Assembly: GCA_030150795.1 (NCBI GenBank) | Contig: JASLFF010000307.1 | Coordinates: 1-6,462 of the forward strand | DNA from: Terriglobales bacterium | GTDB lineage: Bacteria; Acidobacteriota; Terriglobia; Terriglobales; Gp1-AA117 | Reading direction: 5' to 3' | DNA: 6,462 bases | Made by a program: the position numbers and the translations under genes | Shown here: positions 1 through 5,475 of the stretch, in pieces | How the letters are laid out: each line of letters begins with the position of its first letter | Position numbering within the stretch: the stretch's first letter is position 1 | The notes under the pieces: generated by a model | Seen by the model: the letters and a program-made list of their open reading frames with translations, nothing else | What the model was told of the DNA's origin: nothing | Database searches by the model: none

Positions 1-1355
1 GCCGGGCTTCCGGGCTGTACGTTTGTTACGACCACGCCCTTGACGTCAGAAGGAAGTTGCAGCTGGTCGCGCAAATCGGCGTTCAGGTTTTCCAGCGCAA
101 CGCCCCAGCGCGCTTTGCCGTGCGATCCGCCGGAGTTCGACGCAGTCTCGTCGGACTTTTTGTTGATGCTTTCCAGCGTTACCGGAAGATTCAGGCTCTT
201 GCCATCACGCATCACAGTGAGATTTACTTTGTTTCCCGGACGCTGCGAGCTGATAGCAGCCTGCAACTGGCCGGAGTTTTCCATTTTCTTGCCGTTGAGT
301 TCAGTGATGACGTCACCGACTTTGATACCAGCCTTCGCGGCAGGAGAATCAGCTTCAACCTGGCTGATCAACGCGCCGCTGGCGTTATCCAGATGGAAGA
401 AAGTAGCGTTCTCGGGCGTCACATCATTGATGCCAACGCCGATTCGCGCATGCTCGATCTTGCCGTCTTTCAGCAACGTGTCCACCACGGGCCGCGCAAT
501 CTGCGTTGGAATGGCAAAGCCCATGCCCGCGAAGCTGCCCGAAGGCGAAATCAGGAACGTGTTAATGCCAATCACTTCACCGTGCGCATTCACCAGCGGT
601 CCGCCGGAATTGCCGGGATTGATGGCAGCATCGGTCTGGATGAATTCGCCGGGCTTGCGCGCATCATCACTGTAAGGGTTCGGACGGTTCAGCGCGCTCA
701 CGATGCCGCGAGTCACGGTAAAGCGGAAGTTAAACGGATTACCGAAAGCCAGAACAGTCTGTCCGGGCTTAAGCGCGGTTGAGTCGCCCCAGGGCAGGCT
801 CGGAAAACCACTACCGTTCACTTTGATCACTGCCAGGTCCGTCATGGGATCTGCGCCGATCAACTTTGCCGGCAGAACGCGACGGTCATTCAGCGTAACG
901 CGAATATCGGTTGCACCGTCGATTACGTGATTGTTGGTCACAATATATCCGTCAGGAGAAATAATGATGCCGCTTCCAAGTCCGTGCTCCACGCGCGGGC
1001 CTTGGCGTCCTTGCGGCATCTGCTGGCCAAAACCAAACGGCCCAAAGAACCGCTGGATTTCATCCTGATCCTGGCCTGACATCTGCTGTTGCTTGGCTCG
1101 CGAAGTCACGGTCACATTTACCACTGCGGGAGTCACGTGGGCCGCAAGTGTTTCCATGGCGTGGTCAAGCGCGGAAATTGCGCTCACGCTGTTGTCGTCA
1201 AGGGCCGCGGCGGCGGAAGCAACACTGGCAGCGCTTGCCGGCGCGGGTTTAAGAAATTCATAACCTCCAAAGCTGGCTGTGAGAACTAACATCAACACTG
1301 CCGCCAGCGTCTTGCCTTTCAGGAGAGTCTTCCATTGCTGTATTGGCGTTTTCAT
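1..1355 (-). CDS. htrA: Do/HtrA (DegP-like) periplasmic serine protease, 3' end cut by window edge
   Basis: Trypsin-fold (S1C) envelope protease/chaperone that degrades misfolded exported proteins. The 451 visible codons show a basic N-terminus and a hydrophobic stretch at about residues 17-30, either a membrane anchor or a signal peptide with possible Ala-x-Ala sites near 38-41. The protease domain spans roughly 70-295 and has a complete triad: His143 (TNNHVI), Asp173 (TDLAVIK) and Ser250 (NPGNSGGP). A Gln/Gly/Phe-rich loop lies at about 87-120, where the regulatory LA loop sits in DegP. PDZ1 covers about 303-396 and PDZ2 begins near 415. The frame is open at the left edge, so the rest of PDZ2 is missing. 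ATG at 1355-1353 was chosen because GGAG (1370-1367) precedes it by 11 bases and the signal segment follows directly. It has its own 112-base upstream region containing a copy of the operator-like sequence found before blaI. The family is certain; DegP versus DegQ/DegS type is not resolved. Confidence 0.96.
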   Translation of the reverse strand, partial: MKTPIQQWKTLLKGKTLAAVLMLVLTASFGGYEFLKPAPASAASVASAAAALDDNSVSAISALDHAMETLAAHVTPAVVNVTVTSRAKQQQMSGQDQDEIQRFFGPFGFGQQMPQGRQGPRVEHGLGSGIIISPDGYIVTNNHVIDGATDIRVTLNDRRVLPAKLIGADPMTDLAVIKVNGSGFPSLPWGDSTALKPGQTVLAFGNPFNFRFTVTRGIVSALNRPNPYSDDARKPGEFIQTDAAINPGNSGGPLVNAHGEVIGINTFLISPSGSFAGMGFAIPTQIARPVVDTLLKDGKIEHARIGVGINDVTPENATFFHLDNASGALISQVEADSPAAKAGIKVGDVITELNGKKMENSGQLQAAISSQRPGNKVNLTVMRDGKSLNLPVTLESINKKSDETASNSGGSHGKARWGVALENLNADLRDQLQLPSDVKGVVVTNVQPGSP

Positions 1356-1401
1356 TTGTTACTTTTCTCCGTATTAAATTTGATTGCCGAATGGTTCTTA
1401 C

Positions 1402-1417
1402 AACTAGTTATTTAGTT
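1402..1417. promoter_or_regulatory. Putative BlaI operator in front of htrA
   Basis: AACTAGTTATTTAGTT is an imperfect inverted repeat (AACTA/TTAGTT arms). It matches 14 of 16 bases of the core of the perfect inverted repeat upstream of blaI (3314-3329). It lies 47-62 bases before the htrA start, where a bound repressor could block transcription. The sequence match is seen directly; binding by BlaI is inferred from family behaviour, since BlaI/MecI dimers bind short AT-rich inverted repeats with TACT/AGTA-like arms in promoters. Confidence 0.6.
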
Positions 1418-1436
1418 TTTAAAAGCCGGAGTTCAA
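1408..1436 (-). promoter_or_regulatory. Possible htrA promoter overlapping the operator
   Basis: On the minus strand TTGAAC (1436-1431) is followed after 17 bases by AAATAA (1413-1408), which lies inside the operator-like repeat. The -35 match is fair and the -10 match is poor, so this is only the best-placed candidate between the M56 gene stop and the htrA start. The arrangement would let a repressor on the repeat cover the -10 region. Confidence 0.25.
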
Positions 1437-1467
1437 GCTTGCCGCCTCTGGCGCTAAGAAAAATTCT

Positions 1468-2856
1468 TTAAATCTTTCGGGGTTTTTGTATGACCTTGGA
1501 TTGCGGCTGCAAGCTCACTTGCCACATATGTACCTGCCAGCTCTGCTGCTGGCCGGAAGCAGTGCGCTCCGTGACTACGAAAAACATCTCTTCCCGCACC
1601 GTTACGTATTGCTCCGGCGCCGGTGGTTGATTCTTGGCCATCATCAGCAGCGGTTCAGTCTTTGCGGGAAGTTTGGTCTGGCGCGAATTACTAGGTTTGC
1701 GTCGAGGCGACAGCAACGCCTTTTCTTTTGTTGGCGCTATCTCTTCACTGCCAGTCTTCAAGCTTGCCGGCACCACGTGGACTTTTGGTCCCTCAGTGCT
1801 TATATCTCTGGCCGGTGACGGAGCTATGCGAACTTTGCCTTGACTATCCGTCTGGGCCGTCGCTGCCGGCAGACCATCGCCAAATCCAATCAGTTCCGGC
1901 GTGAATGAGGCCGGCACCGCGCAAAGCAGGGCCACAACCATCACTACTGGCACTGCCGGCTTCCACAGTTGCGTGGCCTGCGGACGATCAGGATCCAAAA
2001 TTCTGGTGACACGCTCTGTCAGTTGGCGAACACGGCCTACAGCGGCTTGCGCCAAGGCAATTTGTTTTCTCAGGAAACTTCTTTCGGCCACATGAGCCAG
2101 GCATTCCGCATAGCCTACGGGCGTGCCGGAATGCACCAGAACGGCATCATCGCAAGCCATTTCGCGGTCCAGTGAAAGCCTGCGCTCAATCCACCACACG
2201 CTGGGAAGAAAGAATAGCAATGCTTTCAATATTTTTTGTGCCAGGTTCGTCCAGTCGTCGCGACGGCGCAGGTGCGCCAGTTCATGCAGCAGGATGTATT
2301 TCAACTCTTCTGCCGGAGTGCTCTCCACCATCCATGCGGGAAGGATTACCGCAGGCCTGCTGAAGCCAATCGCGGTCGGCACTTCCAGCCGGTCTGACAC
2401 CAGCACTGAGACTGGACGCGACTTCTGAGCTTCTTCAACAATCGCGCGCATCTCTGCAGGCAGCGATTCCATTTCCACCGGCGCCGCATGAGCGCGCAAC
2501 CTGCGCAACTGGAACGTCGCGAGCACTACACGCGCCAAACCCGTAAACGCAATGACCGCCCAGGCAATGCATGCATACAATGCAACCGAAGTCGAAACCG
2601 TGAACACCGCCGTAGAACCGCCGGTGGCCACAGCTCTGCTCTCCAGATAAACACTGAACAGCGGCAACATTGCTGTTGCCAGTAAGGTTGAAAACCAGAT
2701 AGCAAAGTTGGTTCGTGAATCTCTCTTAGGAAAGACCTGCAAAAGAACCCAAACAGCAGCAGCGAGCAGGGTACCGCCGACCATGCTGAACAACAAGCGT
2801 TGTGAAACTAATGTAGCCACGCCGTGCAAATTAAGGTTCATCCAAGCAGGGCTCAT
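1468..2856 (-). CDS. M56-family (BlaR1/MecR1-like) membrane zinc metallopeptidase without penicillin-binding sensor
   Basis: A 462-residue integral membrane protease, expected to sense an envelope signal and trigger loss of its partner repressor. Hydrophobic segments lie at about 22-42, 52-71, 91-114 and 301-317. The cytoplasmic-side peptidase domain carries the zinc motif HELAH (191-195) followed by RRRDDW, and the downstream acidic motif DREMACDD (230-237), whose Glu232 is the likely third ligand, as is typical for M56. After the last membrane segment comes a tail of about 145 residues. It is rich in Pro, Lys and Ser (335-415) and ends in a strand-like, Trp-containing stretch (about 416-450). 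BlaR1 and MecR1 instead have a transpeptidase-like domain of about 250 residues with an STxK motif; neither the length nor the motif is present here. The start codon overlaps the blaI stop by four bases (ATGA), with a GGGGGA ribosome site just upstream, so the two genes are translationally coupled. The family is secure; the signal is unknown. Confidence 0.92.
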   Translation of the reverse strand: MSPAWMNLNLHGVATLVSQRLLFSMVGGTLLAAAVWVLLQVFPKRDSRTNFAIWFSTLLATAMLPLFSVYLESRAVATGGSTAVFTVSTSVALYACIAWAVIAFTGLARVVLATFQLRRLRAHAAPVEMESLPAEMRAIVEEAQKSRPVSVLVSDRLEVPTAIGFSRPAVILPAWMVESTPAEELKYILLHELAHLRRRDDWTNLAQKILKALLFFLPSVWWIERRLSLDREMACDDAVLVHSGTPVGYAECLAHVAERSFLRKQIALAQAAVGRVRQLTERVTRILDPDRPQATQLWKPAVPVVMVVALLCAVPASFTPELIGFGDGLPAATAQTDSQGKVRIAPSPARDISTEGPKVHVVPASLKTGSEEIAPTKEKALLSPRRKPSNSRQTKLPAKTEPLLMMAKNQPPAPEQYVTVREEMFFVVTERTASGQQQSWQVHMWQVSLQPQSKVIQKPRKI

Positions 2857-3239
2857 GATTTCCCCCTGTGCTGTTGCAGCAGTTGGCCCAGACGCGTCAG
2901 TTCTTCCGCGTTAATGCTTTTGTCTTCAAGAATGTTGAGTACCAGCAATTCGTGGGAATCTTGAAAGAAACGTCCCACAAGGTTCTTGATTTCAAACCGC
3001 GTGGCTTCCTGCTTCCCTACCAAGGGTGCATAGACGTGGGCTCGCCCTTCCTTCACGTGCTGCACGTAGCCTTTTTTTTCCAGGATGCGGATCGTGGTGA
3101 GTACTGAGTTGTAAGCCAGTGGGAGTTTCGCAGGTAATGCTTCCAGTACCTGATGCACCGTCGCCGGCCCAACCTGCCAAAGCACCTCCATGAGGCGAAG
3201 TTCAGCTTCTGTTAAGGTAGGCGATTTCTTCGGCGGCAC
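2853..3239 (-). CDS. blaI: BlaI/MecI/CopY-family winged-helix transcriptional repressor
   Basis: A 128-residue repressor of the penicillinase-repressor family. The N-terminal winged helix (about 8-72) shows the family pattern LTEAELRLMEVLW, then the recognition-helix region LAYNSVLTTIRILEKKGYV (41-59) and the wing with EGRAHVYAPL (64-73). The C-terminal helices (80-124) form the dimerisation part and end in a Leu-rich EELTRLGQLL segment. LLVLNIL (98-104) aligns with SLVLNF of staphylococcal BlaI, where proteolysis between Asn and Phe inactivates the repressor; the Asn (102) is kept and the next residue is Ile. Length is normal for the family. The start is GTG, fixed by a strong AAGGAG nine bases upstream. 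It is first gene of an operon with the M56 peptidase gene and is preceded by an 18-bp perfect inverted repeat, so autoregulation is likely. CopY-type metal sensing is less likely given the M56 partner and the absence of the Cys-rich CopY tail. Confidence 0.95.
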   Translation of the reverse strand: MPPKKSPTLTEAELRLMEVLWQVGPATVHQVLEALPAKLPLAYNSVLTTIRILEKKGYVQHVKEGRAHVYAPLVGKQEATRFEIKNLVGRFFQDSHELLVLNILEDKSINAEELTRLGQLLQQHRGKS

Positions 3240-3248
3240 GGGTCTTTG

Positions 3249-3254
3249 CTCCTT
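3249..3254 (-). promoter_or_regulatory. Ribosome binding site fixing the blaI GTG start
   Basis: AAGGAG on the minus strand lies nine bases before the GTG at 3239-3237. No in-frame ATG gives a full-length winged helix, so this site decides in favour of the GTG start. Confidence 0.8.
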
Positions 3255-3285
3255 TTTTACTTCCCTGAGAGATTTCCTTGTTATC

Positions 3286-3315
3286 TATATAGACGCAGCA
3301 AAAAGAAAATAGTAA
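3286..3315 (-). promoter_or_regulatory. Possible blaI promoter
   Basis: TATATA (3291-3286) is a reasonable -10 box. The hexamer TTACTA (3315-3310), 18 bases upstream, is a weak -35 and overlaps the right-hand end of the operator in transcription order. Transcription would begin near 3279, giving a leader of about 40 bases before the GTG. This is inferred from spacing and base composition only. Confidence 0.4.
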
Positions 3316-3330
3316 CTAATTCTTTAGTTA
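3313..3330. promoter_or_regulatory. Putative BlaI operator, perfect inverted repeat upstream of blaI
   Basis: TAACTAA-TTCT-TTAGTTA is a perfect 7-bp-arm inverted repeat with a 4-base spacer, located 74-91 bases before the blaI start and overlapping the candidate -35. It is the best palindrome in this 139-base gap, and a near copy lies before htrA. Autoregulation through such a site is normal for BlaI/MecI repressors; binding here is inferred. Confidence 0.7.
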
Positions 3331-3378
3331 TTTTGGAAGAAAAATTGGCTGTTCTTTATATCATTGATTTTATTTGAC

Positions 3379-3801
3379 TTATCTACCGCCCCTGTCGCCT
3401 ATCTTCTCGAACCGCCCGCGATGCTCTTCCACAAGCTTGCGGATCTGCACCTGGAGTGCATTCACGGTTTCAAAGAGTGATTGGATGCCATTCGTCTGCC
3501 AGCTCACGCCTTCATGATCAATATCGGTACAGAGGTCTTTCAGCATCTGGTTGGAGCGGCGCAGGCGCTCTGCAGCTATAAAAGATAAAACATTGGCGGG
3601 ATCTTTTTTTGATTCGACGGCGCTGAGCAATTCACTTACTGTCCATGCGGTAAGGCGGGCATTGTCCAGCACATGGCGAAACTCCTGCAGATGCAGCAGC
3701 TCTGGAGTTGCTCCAGCTTTCAAAGCCAGGTCTATCTCTCTCAATTCGCTTGAGATTTCCTTCAAGCGACTGGAAAATGCACCCGGAAGGGTATCCGCCA
3801 T
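3379..3801 (-). CDS. Small helical protein of unknown function
   Basis: A 140-residue soluble protein that I cannot assign to a named family. It has no signal peptide, membrane segment or cysteine-rich metal site. It is rich in Leu, Glu, Arg and Ala in heptad-like spacing, consistent with a bundle of about four amphipathic helices: roughly 8-28, 34-65, 70-95 and 104-130. The middle contains NARLTAWTVSELLSAVES and SFIAAERLRRSNQMLKDLC, and the C-terminus is basic and Gly-rich (FEKIGDRGGR). The ATG at 3801 is supported by GAGGTG (3812-3807) at good spacing. The gene ends 139 bases before the blaI start, with the blaI operator in between, so it is probably a separate unit. Coding is supported by a full-length open frame, the ribosome site and a globular-like composition. 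Something vaguely similar is familiar from acidobacterial genomes, but this is memory only. Confidence 0.75.
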   Translation of the reverse strand: MADTLPGAFSSRLKEISSELREIDLALKAGATPELLHLQEFRHVLDNARLTAWTVSELLSAVESKKDPANVLSFIAAERLRRSNQMLKDLCTDIDHEGVSWQTNGIQSLFETVNALQVQIRKLVEEHRGRFEKIGDRGGR

Positions 3802-3959
3802 TCTGGCACCTCGTTGCTCGTTACGTTATCCCAACTAAACGCCTGAAGCGCATTAAAAAACGCTTAGGAAGCCTCAGGATGGTTACTAATGTTATGTCCG
3901 AATCCTGAATGGGATGAAACGCCAGGTTCGGCAGGCACACATGCGGAAGCGCAACTACC

Positions 3960-3973
3960 ATTTGTGGACAAAT
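3960..3973. repeat. 14-bp perfect palindrome ATTTGT-GG-ACAAAT
   Basis: Perfect 6-bp arms around GG, in a gene-free stretch about 160 bases upstream of the small helical protein. It could be a regulator site or chance; nothing else in the window matches it. Confidence 0.4.
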
Positions 3974-4038
3974 ATCTGCGACTTCAAATGAAATGCCGGC
4001 GCGATGGGCCGATCAGCGGCTTTGCCCAAAAAAGCAAA

Positions 4039-4140
4039 ATTCCACCAAGACGCACCAAATGACACGAATTTACAAATTCAATGGTTCTATTTTTTTGATC
4101 CGTGTAAATCAGTAGTTATCCGTGTTATCAGTGGTAAGGT
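4039..4140. repeat. Dispersed intergenic repeat of the ATCCGTG type with a two-copy tandem core
   Basis: The core is two adjacent imperfect copies, ATCCGTGTAAATCAGTAGTT (4098-4117) and ATCCGTGTTATCAGTGGTA (4118-4136). Before it lies CACCAAGACGCACCAAATGACACGAATTT (within 4043-4071, read in pieces) and a small palindrome GAATTTACAAATTC (4066-4079). The tandem structure is directly visible. Reverse-complement forms such as TAACACGGAT are familiar as multi-copy intergenic repeats in several environmental bacteria, including Acidobacteriota and Verrucomicrobiota; that link is from memory. It has no coding potential. Confidence 0.65.
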
Positions 4141-4162
4141 TTGGGGTTTTTTGCAAAGCTTG

Positions 4163-4179
4163 GCGGGCCGGAAACCCGC
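4163..4179 (-). terminator. Weak hairpin after the XdhC-YHS gene
   Basis: GCGGG/CCCGC arms with a 7-base loop begin three bases after the TAG stop at 4184-4182. There is no uninterrupted T-run after it on the minus strand, so it is at best a weak or factor-assisted terminator. Confidence 0.25.
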
Positions 4180-4181
4180 AG

Positions 4182-5159
4182 CTATCCAGCCAGATAGCGT
4201 TCCGGCGATTGCTCAAATTTTTGTTTGCAGCCGGCGCAGCAGAAATAAAACATCTTTCCCTGGAACTCGGCCTTATGTTTCGCTTTGCTCTTTTCCACCG
4301 TCATGCCGCAAATGGGATCTTTTGCCTCATTCGGAATCACATTCAGCGCAGCGCTGGCTGCGGGCTTGGCGGCAGACTTTGCCGCGTTCGCGCGTATCTG
4401 CACTATCTCCGCCAGGATGCTCACAGCGATCTCCTCAGGAGAAGTCGCCCCGATATTTAGTCCGGCAGGGGCCCGCACGCGGCTGATTTTTTCCTGGCTC
4501 ACGCCGCGTGTCTTTAGAAATTCCAGCACCTTGCCGGCCTTGGTCTTGCTCGCCACAAATGCCACATACACCGCATCGCTGTTGCTTGCTTGTTCCAGCG
4601 CTTCCTCGTCGCCTTCACCCTGTGTGGACACCACTACAAATGTCTGCGAGGTTATTTTCCCGTCGGGCAGTTTGAAATCATCGGCCACAATATTCTCAGT
4701 GCCGGCAGTGTCTTCTTTAGGACTCTCAGAAGAGACCACGGAAACCCCGTATCCAATCGTGCTTCCTAATCGCGCCAGAATTTGCGCGACAGGTGACCGC
4801 CCCAGAATCATGATCTGCGGTTTCGGCTTTACCGGTTCAAGATAGATGTCCAACGCTCCTCCGCTGTGGCACGTCATCGTGTAATCCACAATTCCCTCTT
4901 CAGGATTGCTGTCAGAAGGGCTGATTCGCACAAGCCGGGGACGGCCGTCAGCCTGCGCTTTCAACGCCTCTTTTACCACCACCGGCTGCGCGCACCCGCC
5001 GCCAATCCATCCTGATATTCTGCCGTCCGCGTGAATGATCGCCTTGTCTCCCGGCTTGCCGGACGTGGGAGGCAGAGCGCGCACCACCGTCGCCGTGACG
5101 AATGATTCGCCATGAGCAATTAACTCTTCCGTCTCTTTGAGAAACTGATCAAACATCAT
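4182..5159 (-). CDS. XdhC/CoxF-family molybdenum-enzyme maturation protein fused to a C-terminal YHS domain
   Basis: A 325-residue cytosolic protein. XdhC-family proteins bind and help modify or insert the molybdenum cofactor of molybdenum hydroxylases; the relative CoxF serves aerobic CO dehydrogenase. The N-terminal XdhC/CoxF domain (about 10-108) has the typical GWIGGGCAQPVV (50-61, Cys56) and TCHSGG (96-101, Cys97). A Rossmann-like domain follows (about 115-255), with IMILGRSPVAQILARLG (117-132) and the family-end motif APAGLNIGATSPEEIAVSILAEI (230-252, read in pieces). An Ala/Lys/Pro-rich linker (257-279) leads to a YHS domain (281-325) with DPICGM and FCCAGC, giving Cys284, Cys307, Cys308 and Cys311. 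YHS domains of this kind occur in heavy-metal ATPases. Two ATG codons lie in tandem at the start (5159 and 5156) with only a weak ribosome site. The gene follows coxE after a 316-base gap, consistent with a cox-type cluster. XdhC assignment is secure; CoxF versus other XdhC roles is inferred. Confidence 0.93.
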   Translation of the reverse strand: MMFDQFLKETEELIAHGESFVTATVVRALPPTSGKPGDKAIIHADGRISGWIGGGCAQPVVVKEALKAQADGRPRLVRISPSDSNPEEGIVDYTMTCHSGGALDIYLEPVKPKPQIMILGRSPVAQILARLGSTIGYGVSVVSSESPKEDTAGTENIVADDFKLPDGKITSQTFVVVSTQGEGDEEALEQASNSDAVYVAFVASKTKAGKVLEFLKTRGVSQEKISRVRAPAGLNIGATSPEEIAVSILAEIVQIRANAAKSAAKPAASAALNVIPNEAKDPICGMTVEKSKAKHKAEFQGKMFYFCCAGCKQKFEQSPERYLAG

Positions 5160-5180
5160 CGCGTTGTCTCTATTAATCCC

Positions 5181-5217
5181 CAGTGTGGTGTCTCAGAAAT
5201 ATCTTCACAACACCCTG
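5181..5217. promoter_or_regulatory. Imperfect inverted repeat upstream of the XdhC-YHS gene
   Basis: CAGTGTGGTGT (5181-5191) and ACAACACCCTG (5207-5217) are complementary at 9 of 11 positions around a 15-base spacer. The pair ends 22 bases before the start codon. It could be a leader hairpin or an operator; no recognised regulator motif supports either. Confidence 0.3.
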
Positions 5218-5248
5218 AGCCTATGTTTAGGCAAAAATGTTTATCTCT

Positions 5249-5327
5249 GTCATCCTGAGCGCAACGCCACCACGCCTTTTCCAAACCAAGACCCCCGAGC
5301 GCGAAGTCGAAGGACCCCGAGGATTTT
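5249..5327. repeat. Dispersed CATCCTGAGCG-type intergenic repeat
   Basis: GTCATCCTGAGCGC (5249-5262) and CCCCGAGCGCGAAGTCGAAG (5293-5312), followed by GACCCCGAGGATT, resemble the widespread GTCATCCTGAGCGAAGCGAAGGACC repeat known from many environmental bacterial genomes. Short inverted ends ATCCT/AGGAT (5252-5256 and 5320-5324) bracket it. A plus-strand translation gives CHPERNATT, close to the CHPERSEG string that this repeat produces in spurious annotated proteins. The repeat family is recalled rather than searched. Confidence 0.6.
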
Positions 5328-5475
5328 CTTCCTATCCATACTGCATCAGGGAGTTCTCACAATACCTCGCCTACTCTTAGGCGCGATCCGTCTCATGGTT
5401 TTTTAAGCTCAGCTTTTGCGCTACTGTAAGCTACTTCTGAAACACCACTAGCTGCTCGCAATCGTGTGCCCTAGC

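Larger units (their letters stand above)
3802..4181. other. 380-base intergenic region between the XdhC-YHS gene and the small helical protein
   Basis: No convincing gene was seen on either strand. The region holds the upstream sequence of the small helical protein (3802 to about 3900, no clear promoter), a 14-bp palindrome (3960-3973), another short palindrome (4066-4079), a two-copy tandem repeat (4098-4136) and a hairpin just past the XdhC-YHS stop codon (4163-4179). Open frames crossing it on the plus strand mostly run antisense to the XdhC-YHS gene and look like chance. Confidence 0.7.
5160..5475. other. 316-base intergenic region between the CoxE-like and XdhC-YHS genes
   Basis: No credible gene was seen. 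The region contains a dispersed CATCCTGAGCG-type repeat (5249-5327), a 6-bp-stem perfect hairpin CGCCTA-CTCT-TAGGCG (5368-5383) without an adjoining T-run, and an imperfect inverted repeat directly upstream of the XdhC-YHS gene (5181-5217). An 80-codon open frame on the plus strand here translates the repeat (CHPERNATT) and is rejected as a gene. Confidence 0.7.

Noticed and set aside
40..930. Plus-strand open frames opposite htrA, including 57-782
   Set aside because: They are antisense to a gene with a complete protease triad and PDZ domain, and their translations show no recognisable domain.
1391..1436. ECF-sigma-type -35 elements (GAACTC, GAACC) before htrA
   Set aside because: GAAC strings are present, but I could not pair either with a convincing ECF -10 at the proper distance.
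3815..3895. Half-sites AACTAA and ACTAAT upstream of the small helical protein as a third BlaI operator
   Set aside because: The halves are far apart and do not form an inverted repeat with the 4-base spacing of the two good copies.
4004..4845. Plus-strand open frames across the gap and opposite the XdhC-YHS gene
   Set aside because: The antisense gene has clear XdhC and YHS motifs; these frames are low-complexity shadows and one includes the tandem repeat.
5368..5383. Perfect hairpin CGCCTA-CTCT-TAGGCG as a terminator for coxE
   Set aside because: The stem is only 6 bp and no T-run follows it directly on the minus strand; it is noted inside the gap entry only.
5164..5406. 80-codon plus-strand open frame in the coxE-XdhC gap
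   Set aside because: Its translation contains CHPERNATT, the typical product of reading the dispersed repeat; there is no ribosome site or domain.
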